Shown in pieces: positions 36,071 through 49,919 of a stretch of DNA of 64,000 nt. The stretch is from positions 5,505,152 through 5,569,151 of the forward strand of contig OY829646.1 of the NCBI GenBank assembly GCA_963691815.1. The letters are read 5' to 3'. Under the pieces are notes generated by a model that ran no database searches, had not been told where the DNA came from, and saw nothing but the letters and a program-made list of their open reading frames with translations. Source of the DNA: Echiichthys vipera (taxonomy: Eukaryota > Chordata > Actinopteri > Perciformes > Trachinidae). The position numbers and the translations under genes are program-made. The stretch's first letter is position 1. Each line of letters starts with the position of its first letter.

Positions 36071-38672
36071 TCAAAGAATGACTCCTTCTTCAGTTGGACA
36101 GGAAAAAAGAACAGGAATGAGCTCTCAGATGAACAGTGTGTAGTGAGGTCAGGCCATCGGTGATTTAACTTCTAAAGCCGTACAGGGTGCTGCCTCTTCA
36201 GCACACAGTGGGTCCCCTGGTAGATCAGACTGGAGATAGGCTTTACTCTGTCATGGTGGCTTTGGTAATCCCCTGGATGTTATCACTAGTAAATAAACCA
36301 AGACAGAGTGGACTGTCAGTACAGAGCAAAAACACACTGCCATCATAGCTTGCATTAACAGTTACAAGCTAAAAAGCTAACAAACAACAAAAACTATGAA
36401 AAGATACTAACATATTCTTCATCTGACTCTGGGTCTGACTGACACCAGGGTCAGGATGCAGTAGCTTATAACTAGTTCCAGATGGCTAACATTAACTCCA
36501 TGGGCAGGCAGCTCAGGCTCTGTGTCTATCCGCCCACCTGTGGGGCTCCAGGAGTTGCACCTGCCAGACTGCGAGTCTGTGATCCGCCCAAGGGGCTGCG
36601 CTGCCCTGCTGCGTCCTGTCTGAAGCTCAAACATGAGGCCGATGGCTGATTCTCTCTAATGTGTTTAGTCATCGTTCACATGCTTCTCTTTAAACCTGGG
36701 GCCTCTTTGGAAACCTCCAGTAGACGTAGAACATAGTTACCATAGGGTCTGAAGCTAGCGGTTAAACGTGGTTACGAGCAGGCCTAACGCAGAATTGAAC
36801 ATTGAGGGAGAAACAGTAGATGTTGCTCGAGCTCCATCGCTGAAGTTTATGTGGTAGATCAATGTCAAACTGAATATGAATCATATTAGAGTAGTTTTTA
36901 AATACTTTAAGACGTGTCTGGAGTGGGACTTAAATGAAGACATTACTTTTCCATAATACATTTAAATAAGCCTATTTTATAAAAGTAGCACTGGTGCTTA
37001 CTGTCAAATAGATATATTTCACAAAAGATTTAGCCTGTCTGTTCAAACAAACTCTAATGTATTTACCATGTCACTAGAGACATTACTTTCAACTCAACTT
37101 AGGGGCCGTTGATATGACGAAATATAAGATTGTAAAGGATGAGAATGTGTTGACAATCGCAGAGAGATCGTAGTATCGCTTATATGGGAAACTAGGGGCA
37201 CAGATATTTAAAACACAGCTTAAAGAGAGTAAATATTGGATGGCAATGTTATTCATCAGATGGACAGAAACAACTCTTTACTGACATGTTCGCCATATTT
37301 AATTTATAGGGCGATGAGGTTCAAGGTTCACACAGGGTTGTAGTTGTAATCTCTTGAAGCTACAACAATATACAGATATACTCACACAAAGTATGTGCAA
37401 TGAAATGACAGTGTAAGATTACTTACTTATAGTTTAAGAAAGTTTATAGTGGGAACAGGTGCCCACATGTGGCCAAAAAGCCAATAAGGCAGATCTTAGC
37501 AGCCAAAGGATTGCCATACCTGAACCTTAAAGTTTTCTTTAAGGTCAGGCACATCTCATCTGTCTCTGTGACTGTAGGTCAGATAAATAGTAAACACAAA
37601 CTGAAGCGGCTTGGGTGTGCGCATTTTTTTGGTGGATGGTCCATTTCTGAACGACTGGCGCATGCTTGGCTAGGAGAAGCATTATTTCTGTGATGTGATT
37701 TGTTACTCTCAGTTTACAGTCAGTTCCAGTGTAAACACTGAGAGAAGTTGAAGTGTAAAAGCTGAAAGGGTTTGAAGTGTCAGTGGAAGTGCTGCAAGAA
37801 GCTGGTGTCATTGAAGCAGTCAGTTCAAGTGGAAGAAGAGCATAAGCAGCCGCTGGAGATTTAAAAACTTAAAGGAGAACAATAAAATGCTGTTTGTTGA
37901 AGCACAAAAGAGGAAGTGAAGTTTTGAATGTTAAAGTCTGGTGAACTGTTATGTTTAAGAACAAACTGGATTTTACCCAGACTTGGTAAATTATTAAATC
38001 ACATTGTGAATCCTGGCTAGAATTGTGCAACTATCTTCCGTTGCACCTGTCACCCAGACTTCATTCCACTGACTTCCATCATTTTCAAAAAGCTGAAAAA
38101 CTTTAAAAAAAAATGAATGATATTAAAATGCTAAATCACAACACACTGATTTGTTACTTCTGACTTTATTAACAAGCAGTGTAAAGGGTACAAAAGAGCG
38201 GCTGTGGATGACGAGAGGACAGAGAGCTGACAGCCATGGAAGAAGTTAATCTGTCTGCAGTAGTCCTATGACTCACGTATTGTCTCGCTGACTGGAGGAT
38301 TTAGTTGCACTGGTGAAAAAGAGCATTGTTCCATTCTTTCAACTGTGGCCTGTGCTCAGAACTGCTGCCGCCTCTGTGTGGGGCGCGAACTCTGAGCCCT
38401 GACATTAGAGAGCAGAACAGAGGAGAGCGGTGGTGAGGCAGAAACCCTTATTCAGACCCAGTTTTGCTGGCTCCGAATATACTGTGTAAATATATATATT
38501 GTGCATTCCCTAATCAAGATTTCTGTTAAATTTTATCTGAAGGTGAATATAGTCTGATGGTATGGAATACTTGAAACTGCGTGCGTGAGTGTGTGCGTGC
38601 GTGAGGGATAAGTCTAGGAAATAAACATGTGTTTCATGCCTCCATCTAATGCCACGGTATTTGTCTTTATAG
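36071..38672. other. celf1 intron before exon 1, no further element identified
   Basis: No coding exon is recognised. A more GC-rich segment at 38340-38440 just before exon 1 might be an untranslated first exon for the short isoform, since exon 1 has its own acceptor (TTTATAG at 38666-38672) and so needs an upstream partner. Confidence 0.35.
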
Positions 38673-38682
38673 GGGGAAGAAG

Positions 38683-40730
38683 ATGAATGGCTCTCTGGAC
38701 CACCCCGACCAACCAGATGTTGACGCCATTAAGATGTTCGTGGGGCAGATTCCCCGGTCCTGGTCTGAAGAGCAGCTTCGTGAGCTGTTTGAGCCCTACG
38801 GAGCAGTCTATGAGATTAATGTTCTCCGAGACCGCAGCCAGAATCCACCACAGAGCAAAGGTCAGCCTGTGGTATCAAAAAAGCCCTTTTCTCATATGAG
38901 CTCTGGATAATGTCTGACGAATCAGGTTTGGACATTGTCCTGAGTTGCTCTTTTAAATATTTAGCACAAAACAGGAGATCTGTGTGAGACGTTTCTCACG
39001 TACTGGAAAAACTCCACTCGGTATAGGCGAGGGGTGGGGCAGGACACGAATTTTAGAATATTTGGAAATACATTCGTTGGGTAGGTAGGTTTAGTTTTTT
39101 GGTTATTCTTTTTTTTTACAGTCCTAAAAATATATATTTTTATATATATTTATTTTTTAAATAATTGAATATTTTAAAACATTTAAAATAAAAATAATTT
39201 AAAATAATGCCTTTAATAAACTTGGGATGGATTGATACAAAAATTTTAGCCGATACCGATATTACCATTGTTGTTATGGCCGATATTTAGGGATTTAGCA
39301 CCCTCTGTCTGAGACGCTCTGTTGCAGCGCTTGTCTATTTTAAGCCCCCCCCATGACAAGCCCAGTCGGCTCTGATTGGTCAGGCACTTCCTGGTCTCCT
39401 CCCTGCTATGTCTCTGTGCTACTGCTGTGAGCATGAAGCGACATGTAGCTAACAGTAGACTGTGGTGGAATATAGAAGAACTTTGTACTGTCAGAAATCA
39501 AAAGGAACTCTTTCTAAACCAAACACTGAACAAGCTGCAGCAGGAGTGTGGTCCTAAATTAGGGAGCAATGAACAACAAACAACAAAGATTACAGCTCTG
39601 TCTGCCGTGAGCACGTAGCTACAGTTGGCTTTCAGCAGCTCATCCTACCAGAGCTGTTTGAGCTGTAATTCATGGGCCTGCCTGGCATGTCGTGCCTGGA
39701 ACAGATTAACTTATTTAAAAATCTGTGAAGCCTTGATGTCAGACCGCTGAGAAAGTAGAAGTGTCTGAAAGAAGTCTGCAGATCTGCTCATGGGGGGTTA
39801 GACTGATTACCCATAAACACATTTACCTCAATATTTGAGACTTTTGTCATGTTTAGCATGAACAGCCCATATTATAACGCTTATTTCTGACAGTAAATAA
39901 GGAGAAACATAATAGGTCCACTTGAATGAAAGTCCAGATCAACCCACATCTGTGGAAAAGTTTGGATCATCCATAGCTAAGGATCATAAAACTTAATATC
40001 CTGACAAGGTTTTATGACTAATAAACTTGTCAATATCCATGGAAAACCGACCGTAATGTCTATTAAAGGCTCAGTAGGCAGCTTATTCTTGTCAGTATTA
40101 GGCAAAAATTACCTTGAGGATAATGTAAATGAAGTGATGTCAGAGAAGATCAGGCCTCTGCGTCTCTCCAAAGCTCTTTTTTCATCCTGCAAAGAATCTA
40201 CCACATGACAGAAGACTTAGCCTCTCACTAACAGTAGCTAATGGCATACGGCTGCTGCTAATACAAGCTCAGGTTTATGTTGCTACGTTAGAGTCCTGAA
40301 TCATACTATTCCACCTGAAAAGTCTTCACAGACCTACAAGTTTGCAGTAAATTCCCTTTTGTAATTTTAACAATCACAATCATGAACGGGTCGATTGAAA
40401 TGAGTGAGGCGTGAGCAGACTGATACAGGTGAACACATGAGTAAAGTTAGTTCTCCGTTTCAGTCACCGTGGCTGTCTAATGAACTCATTCAGCACTGTT
40501 CAGGATTGCCTACAATATCGCGCATGTGTTAAAAAAAAAGAAGAAGGATTTTCTTAACTGTGACTCAGACTTTATGGAGGATAATGTGAAAGAAAAAGAA
40601 GCTTTGGCCAGTTGGCGATTCGGGCAGGGACTGTCGGGTGCGTGTATGTGTGCATCAGATGTATGTTCTGACTATTTCCTCATTAAACAACGTTAAGAAT
40701 AGTTCTAATAGATACTGTTGTCTGCACACG

Positions 40731-40828
<98 letters not shown>

Positions 40829-43800
40829 ATCAGAAACATACGTAATAGACCTTGACATATTTCTAACAGATACTGTAGTCTTTGAAAAAACTCCAACTTA
40901 ATGCTCTCAAAGTAAATGTACTTTGTTTCCATGTGCCACTAAAGTCCCGGCCTACTTCATTAGTGACAAAGAGAAGCATTTGTGCTTTCTTGCATAGGAC
41001 CCTATTTCTCTTTGCATTGCCATTACTGCTGCAGCAGAGAAAAGATGTTCACTGTCGACAGGTGGACATGGAGCCCAGAGGTATGTGCGTGCGGCTTCTG
41101 TGAGGGCAGGGAAGTGGACATGTTGAGATTGCTAGATTGCTGTTGTTTTCAGGTGATTCAATGAAGATACCGTTTACAGCCACACATAAAGGAACTGCGC
41201 ATGGACATAGCTGGCCAACCCCTAACGGTCCATGCTGCTTCCCCAACCTTTCAAACTCTTTTTTTTGTTGGCTTTTTTTCAAAGAACCCCTCTATTTGTC
41301 TCGGATAGAAGAATGTTTTAAATTCTGTTTTTGTGTTTAGATGTTCTTTTTATCAATAGTTTTTTTGAATGATGAGGACTGCCAAACTGTTCTGGGGCCA
41401 GCATAAGATGTAGTAAGTAGTTCAGTGTGTGACACAGGTTTCTCTCTTATTCCCGGCAGGCTGCTGTTTTATAACGTACTATACTCGCAAATCCGCTTTG
41501 GAAGCACAGAATGCTCTGCACAACATGAAGATTCTGCCAGGGGTAGGTGACAGCCTCCCTAATATACACTTTCAATGCATGGTCATTCATATAGAAGCAC
41601 ATTGTTTATTTTGTTATCTCACCAAAAAAAGCTTGGGATTACCTGAGATGTTGCATCTAGAATGAGCTCTGTTTCAGTAGGTCAGTTTGGTTCAAATCAA
41701 CCAAACATGTAATTCCTCATGGTTTATAAGTGCTCCAAATGACACAAAATAATATAAGTGTTCTCTTGCTGCTCTGGCAGAGTGTGTGCATTTTGTCAAT
41801 ATGTTATTTTTCAAAGAAAGTTGTTGTGGTATTTGTTCTGTGGGTTTGCTCAAGACTTTGAGAGTTGGTCCAACAGGATTACCTTATTTGCATTTAAAAA
41901 AATCACTTTGTAAAACTATATTGCTTGATGAAACAGCAGATACTATTGGTATCCCATATCTATATCTATTTACTTATTTATATATATGTTTTCCATAAGA
42001 CATATACTTATTCTAGGGCTGGGCGTCGCCACTCATTTCTGAATTAATTTGATTCCAATTGACCAGGTCCTGATTCAGTTCAATTTAATTTCAATATCGA
42101 TTAGATTGGGTATATTTCAGTTATGAAGCCAATTGTTCTTGGATATTAAAGAGATTCTGGACAACAAATGTTGTAAATTGTACAAGGTACCCTCTAACCA
42201 GGTGCATTATTAGAAATATGAATCTTTGCATTAAAGTGTAATTCCGGCGTAAAATCATCCCATGGCCTTTTTCGACACTTACACACATCAAATAAGCCAT
42301 CAAAACAATTTTATTCGTGTATAAACTATTAATGGTGAAGGCATTTAAAGGTCTTTTTTAACCACTAATACTGCTGAAAATAACAGCAAACCTCTGCAGT
42401 AGCATGAGAAGAGTCCCTACACAGAAAACAAAGCACCAACAACGTAGTTAGTGAACCCAGAGTTTATTAAAAGAGTGTTTTGAAAGACTTTCTTACTTAC
42501 TGGCCCCTGTACCAGCTCCTCTCATAGTAAAGTCCATTCAAGTGGATTACCAAAGTCAATCCCAAAGTAAGGAGCCCATCTAATCAGTGCTAACCACGTC
42601 CGGCTGTTAGTGACTGTTAGCGACTCTACCGGATTTCTCCGTTATTAGTTTCTACACAAAAAAAATAGTCTCTAAGGCTTATCTGATGTATGCAAGTGTC
42701 GAAAAAAGGCCATGGGTTGATTTTACGCCGGAATTACACTTAAAGAATTGTCCCCAAAGCTGTTGTACTTTTTATATAACATGAACACACTACAGCAGTA
42801 AACAAAAAGTGCAACTCTACAGATGAAGTGGTGCAAAAAGAAGTGACGTGTGGACTGCAGTTTTGTCTGTGGGCACCGAACATCATTAATGAAAATATTA
42901 ATTACATTATATAAATGTAGCAGAGAGCAGAGCTGCTGTCCATTGCTGCAGCAGCCAGCTGATCATTTTTCATCAGGCACGTGTGTCAAGGTTTTCGTAA
43001 AGACACACAGTGTGTACACATTTACACACTACAAACAGCAGCTTCATTGATTATTTCAGAAACAAGGCCAAGAAAACTTTTTTCTGAAATCACTGCAGCC
43101 CACCAATCAAACATCCATTGTAGAAGCATTAAGAGTATACAGAATATACTATTGAATCATATATGAGTCTGACAATTCATTTTTTTTGTCATCAGTAATC
43201 CTGTTCATTCAGTGCTGGCTGTGTTTTCTTTGAGGATCACATCCTGACACATCCTGACTCCCACCAGATGAATTTTGTTCCTCCTTGCTTCACTCATCCA
43301 TCTGGTGATTTTTTATAAGACCCATCGTTCTGAAATTTCTTATTAGATGCAGCAATCCCAGATGGATGGGTCTTATCAAAAATCCTTGCATATGATTGGA
43401 TAAACCACTTGTCCGTCAGCTTTATTGACGTGCTACTTAAACCACTCACATGGAAACCAACCTGTAACTCTGATGTGAGCGACGCAGGGAGAAGCCAAAC
43501 AGAAAAGCCAACATGGTTTCCACCAACAAAAGCCTTCAGAGCCGTTCTCTGGTTCTTTTAAAGAATAAAGATTCTTTAGATTGGAAACACTGATGAAACA
43601 GCAGCATCCATGTCGACGTCTGCTTCCTTGATGTGAGCTGCCATTGTTGTCTGAATCACAACAGTCGCTTCTCTGCTACCTCACAGCTATAAAACCCCGC
43701 CCGGGGGTTCTGATTGGCCTGACCATTTTTGCAGACCCTGAAATCACTTTCCTATGGAGCAAATCCAGATAGTTGAGTGGAGCTAGGCGCAGTCAAGATG

Positions 43801-45857
43801 GAAGCAAGGCAGAACGAAAGTCATCTGGCGAGCGTCAGGTTAACACAGGACTGGACTAGGCTCTTTCTTAGGAGGTCGAAAAAATGCTTTGCATTACATT
43901 GGATTTAACATTGTGTCATCAGTCTCCCTTCATAAACTGTTTTAGGCATGTCACCACAGATGTGCATATGTCAGCATTATGATTATAATGTGTTATTTGT
44001 CGCCTTGTTCAGATGCACCACCCAATCCAGATGAAGCCAGCGGACAGTGAGAAAAACAATGGTAAGGATTTCTAGCACTTTAATCTGTCTTCCATTTCCT
44101 TTGATAGTATTTATTTAATTATTGGTTTATTTCAGGGACATTGCACACTAACCAATAGCCAAGCTGTTAGTGAGCCAAAGTTAGCCAAAGAGGCTTATTT
44201 GCATCTGTAGTCCACGACCAGATATTCAAAAGGCAACCTAAAATTAATGAAATCAAATGCATGCTTATGCAGGCTTATGCATGCTTATAAAGAAACAACA
44301 TAGTAAGAACAAATTGACAGACAGAGGAAAATAGACAATAAAATAAATACCCAGCATATAAGACATTATACCCTGTGGACATTACAACACTATGCTGCTG
44401 CAGATTAAAACAGGACAAACACACCTACATAAGAGCACAAACACGCACCACCAACACATTGATTTACACACTAACATACACAGCACAAGACAGGACATGA
44501 TCACATAAGAAACAGGCAGGACACGACTGTAAGCAAGAAGCCTTCAGGGGAAGCATTTGCAGTCCTAACGTCCTCACAACTCATAACACAGTTGAGGAGC
44601 CTCTGGTTGTCCGGCTTGTATCTGACCTCTGAGTGAAACACTGTTGAAGAGGTGGGGGTGTTTTATTATGCGAAACTTTAAAAACAAGGCAAATATCGGC
44701 ATACTTTATGAGGTTGTCCCGACTGACTATAGATTTCTCTGTCATACTTAAATTACTGCCACTGCTGTTTGTAACACACAGGTTGTTCGCATCAGCCATT
44801 ATTTCATTGTGTTGAGATTTCCTGTTCCAACCAACAGTTGAGTAATTTACAGCAGGCATATGTGGTAATCTTAATGGGTCTGAGGCTCTGGGTGGTCAAA
44901 GGACAAGCCCTGCCTTACTCTAAGTAGGTGCGTGGCTGTGGCCATTTCTTGTGGCCTCCTCATGTTTTCCATTTGCCTGAGGGATTCCAACGTATTTAAA
45001 GCTGTCCTGAACATCTGCTACCTTGTTGCCTTCTGGAAGTTCCACCCCATCAGTTGTGCCCATCTTACCGTTCTTTGATAACATCAGACCACACTTATCT
45101 AGTCCAAATGACATGTGGTGCTGTAGATCGTTGTATCAGTGAGTCAATGTAACACTCACTCCTGGCATACTGCTTGATGTCAAATGCCATGTCAAATGTC
45201 AATGCCCCCCCCCCCCCCCCTAAAAAAGAGCTTTAAATGTAAGTGATAGGGAAAAGTCCTTGCTTTTTGCAAAAATGTATTCAAAGTTTACAGAATGAAG
45301 CTAATATGAGGCTTCAGAAGTCAGAGTTTTTCAAATGAAACAAATCTTTTAACACAGAAGGAAAAGTGTGCGTTTTGTCCCACACCACTTACATTAGAAT
45401 CACATTACCATTAGGAATGGATCTGTTAATGACCAGTATGAACAGGAGGAATTCAATTATTATAAGACCACCTGACTTATGTTTTCAGATAGACTTGAGA
45501 AATCGTGCACCTATCCTTTTAGTGGCACAGAACTCAGCTGTTAGAAATTATTGTCCTAAACTTAACTCATATCATGTCACTTTGATAACATAAATTGCAA
45601 AAGATCCCCAGTGAAACACATGTGCATCTTGAATACATATCTTGTATATTGCACCATTTACCTTGACACAGAGCAGGTGTTTGATGTTGTGTTGTATTGA
45701 ATACAGCAGTGGAGGACAGGAAGCTGTTTATTGGTATGATCTCCAAGAAGTGTAACGAGAATGACATCCGACTGATGTTCTCACCATACGGACAGATAGA
45801 GGAGTGCCGGATACTTCGAGGCCCTGACGGACTCAGCCGTGGTAAGACACATTCTGT

Positions 45858-45904
<47 letters not shown>

Positions 45905-48900
45905 TCAAGTGTGAGCAGTGTGAGAAACTACTGATGTCCTGTGGGAGCAGATGTTCTGAAGTCATTCAAAGCTGTGGCCTCTACACTTCCTGTTCATGTT
46001 TTAATCCTAGAGAAGAAAACATGGTTGAAATCTTCTCTTCTGACACAATAGTTACTGTTCTCTAGTTTTGTTCACTGTTTTTTTTTTTCACAAAATAAAG
46101 GTTTATGTTGAGGTGCCTTTGTTATTAAAAAAAAAGCAGTGGTGTAGCTACAGCAGATATTTTATCAAATTCTGAAAAATAAAAAAATTATTAGTATATA
46201 CCGTATTTTTTCGGATTAAAAGTCGCTCTGGAGTATAAGTCTCACCGGCCGAAAATGCAAAATAAAGAAGGAAAAAAACATATATAAGTCGCACTAGAGT
46301 ATAAGTCGCATTTTTTGGGGAAATGTATTTGATAAAATCCAAAACCAAGAATAAACATTTCATCTTGAAAGGCAATTTTAAATAAAAATAGAATAGAGAA
46401 CAACAGGCTGAATAAATGTACGTTATATGACGCACAAACTGAGAACGTGCCTGGTATGTTAACGTAACATATTAAGGTAAGAGTCATTCAAATAACTATA
46501 ACATATAGAACATGCTATACGTTTACCAAACACTCTGTCACTGCTAATCACTTAATCCAATGAACTCTTCTTCCTCTGTGTCACTTCTGAACAACTCCGC
46601 CAACTCATAGGTACAGAAGTAGCAGCTAGCATCTTTTTTTTCACAGTGCACTTCTGCCATGACGCGCCCCCGACGAATTTTGATTGGTTGACGCGTGTCT
46701 GTGTGTGTGCGTGACGATTGCTGATATACGCCTAGTCTCTTACGTGACTGACATAAATAATAGCCCGGGCTATTATTTGATATTTTACGTTAATAATGGT
46801 TAATAATTTCACACATAAGTCGCTCCAGAGTATAAGTCTCACCCCCGGCCAAACTATGAAAAAAACTGCGACTTATAATCTGAAAAATACGGTAGTATAA
46901 TATATTGTATTTCAGAATAAATCAAGATTCTTTTTGATGAAAAGAAGCTTCTCTAAATGATCAGCTGTAAGTCTGTTTCTGTTTTAATCTATAATATGTG
47001 ACAATGAGGGTACGTCCATACAATCGAAATCAACCTTTTTTTTCTCCGTCATTCTTAAAAAGTTTTCCGTCCACACGGCCTCGGCACAAAAAAATTTCTG
47101 CCTCCACATGAAACCAGTTAAACGGCTAAAACGCTGTAGTGCACATGCCAGGCCTAGATGTGGTGCTGTAACTGCCACAGAAATACACCAACAACAGAGA
47201 AGAAGAGACGGGGAGATGCTGTGGAGAATCCAATCACCGGAGAGTTTGTCGCCAAATCTGCTGTGGGTTCGACTCCGACCTGCGGCCCTTTGCTCCCCCC
47301 CCTCCCCCCTCACCCTATTTCCTGTCTGTCCTAACTAATAAAAGGCTTGAAAAACTTCCAAAAATAAGCTTAAAAAAGAATAAAAATTAAATTGTGTGGT
47401 TCTTCTAGACTTTCCAAATGTTCCAAAGCGATTAGATTCTAGTAGCCAAACAAGTTTACCTAACTCGGTACAACTAAAGGACAAAACGGTTAGACCTAGA
47501 TTGGCTTGATTGTTTTGTCATCCGAGAACCGCAGTTTCATGTCACCACGCCAGACAAATGAGTCAACTCGGCGAAGTTGGCAGGTCCATGAGCACAGTGT
47601 CAGACCGATACCTGATACTGGTAGCGTAAAGGTTACAGAGGAATCCTACAGGCCTGAACTGAAATGTTGTTTTTATTGGGCCATTATTTACCTGGCTCGT
47701 TTGGATCTCAGCTGATAGCTGCTCCAGTATAAAAGCATGTTCACTAGAAACTTAAGTCAACACTTCTTGTTTCTGTTTCAAATTAAAATCCCAGCGTTTC
47801 TGTGGAAAGACAAGGATTTTAAACATTACATTATTTATGGCTGTAATCATAAATTTAACGCAGAAAGGCGGTGCTGCAACAGCAACTGCTCTCTGTGTGG
47901 ACACCACATGCGCATCCTGCCGCAGTGTCAGCGAGATTGCTGGCACATAATGCTCACACGAGATGCGTGGCTTGGATTTAATACAGGAACAAGTTAAAAT
48001 CAAGTTCACTCTTGGATAAAGCATGTGATGTGAGATGCTGCAACATAGAATTTTCTTCCGAGAAATCTCTCTAAGTCATGATATATTGGGTTTCTCTCTT
48101 TCAGGTTGTGCATTTGTGACATTCACAGCCCGACAAATGGCCCAGTCATCCATCAAGTCCATGCACCAGTCCCAGACCATGGAGGTGATCTTCAACTTAA
48201 GACTAAAAGCAATATGTGATGTAGTAAAGTTGTGACCCAGATTTCAAAATTGATCAGTAAAAACAAGCTCTCAGAGTACAAAACATTTCCTTTGTCCGTG
48301 TTCAGGGCTGTTCATCTCCCATTGTGGTGAAGTTCGCAGACACTCAGAAAGACAAGGAGCAAAAGCGCATGGCCCAACAGCTGCAGCAGCAGATGCAGCA
48401 ACTCAGTGCAGCTTCAATGTGGGGAAATCTCACTGGGCTCAACAGCCTGGGGCCACAATACCTAGCAGTGAGTGTGTTTAAAGGTTCCCTATGCGTGTTG
48501 ATGTAAACTATAAAAATCAGCCTGTTGATAAGCAATTTCCCAGTTTAAACTTCCCTGTCACTTCCACTTTAGCAGTTTGTTTCTCATATCTCCTGCCTTT
48601 AGCTCTACTTACAGTTGCTGCAGCAGTCAGCCTCCACGGGGAATGCACTCAACAACCTGCACCCTGTTTCAGGTACACACACTCACACATATGCTTTAAC
48701 AGACATTCAACAGTGTAGGGGCGGCTGTGGCTCAGAGGTAGAGCCCACACACGACAAATTGTCCTTGGACAAGACACTGAACCCCAGAGGTTTGAATGAT
48801 TAGATTAGACAATGGTAGGAAGCCTCTGCCATCTGTATGATTGTGTGCGAATGGGTGAATGTGACAGGATGTGTAAAACCTAAGAAGACTTGAAAGATGC

Positions 48901-49106
48901 TATATAAGTACAAGTCCATATACCATTCATTAACAAGTCCAAATATGCAGATTTAGATTTGAATATGTGAAAATGTTTTGCTTGCTGAATAATAATCCTG
49001 AGTGGCTTCTGGGTATTTGAACAGCCAGCAAACTCCAGGAGAGACATCCATATGTACTGTTTTCATATAATATAGTGGTCAGAGGGAGTGGTGGAGTCTT
49101 GGTCTT

Positions 49107-49162
<56 letters not shown>

Positions 49163-49857
49163 GCGTGTGCGTGTGCGTGTGCGTGTGCGTGTGCGTGTGC
49201 GTGCGCGTCTCTCTCTGTCAGGTCTTAATGCCATGCAGAACCTGGCTGCTTTAGCAGCAGCAGCAACTGCCACGCAGGTCACGCCCACAGGTTCCAGCGC
49301 CATGACGACATCTAGTAGTCCCCTAAGTGCACTAACAAGCTCAGGTAAAAAAAAAAACAATTTACAGTACTGTTTCATATCAAGGAACATGCAGTAGGGC
49401 TTAAGGCTTACGTTAACAATGTTCTAATCGTCGCGGCCCTCATGCTTTTATACGTCCTTTATGTCGGGATGGACGTAAAGTAAAACATCCTCTGGAGGGC
49501 GTCGCTGAGATTCAAAAGTTACTCCAATAAACTTATTGGAGAAAAAAAGAGTTCATGACAACAACAAACCCGCCTCTTTTGAGGACGACGAACGTCACTT
49601 TCAGTATTTCAGGATGTGCGTCGGAGCTTTAGATGACTTGCTCATTCCTAATATTTATAACACTTTTTGTGTACAATACTCAACACTGCCTCCACGATTT
49701 CTGGTGGTACTGCAACGTTTGGTCCGTATAGGTACGCATCCGCAAGCTTGCAGGATACGTGCAGAAATACGGACGAAATGTAAGCAGAGTACCGTACCGA
49801 GTATCCGCATGCATGTCTAATGTAGAACATGAGGAAGCCTTTAGTGGTATGTTGACA

Positions 49858-49919
<62 letters not shown>

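Noticed and set aside
39376..39618. 80-residue frame with a hydrophobic start
   Set aside because: It lies in repeat-like sequence in celf1 intron 1, and no signal peptide or domain can be defended.
40638..40932. Open frames made of His-Thr or Cys-Val repeats
   Set aside because: They translate the (CA)n microsatellite in celf1 intron 1 and have no conserved flanks.
47737..47997. Cys-rich 86-residue frame in celf1 intron 4
   Set aside because: CxxxCxxC-like spacing suggested a zinc finger, but the cysteines do not fit a known pattern and there are no splice sites or family similarity.
48717..48800. Possible tRNA gene (GTGGCTCAGAGGTAGAG)
   Set aside because: It is the 5' part of a family 2 SINE with the B-box deleted.
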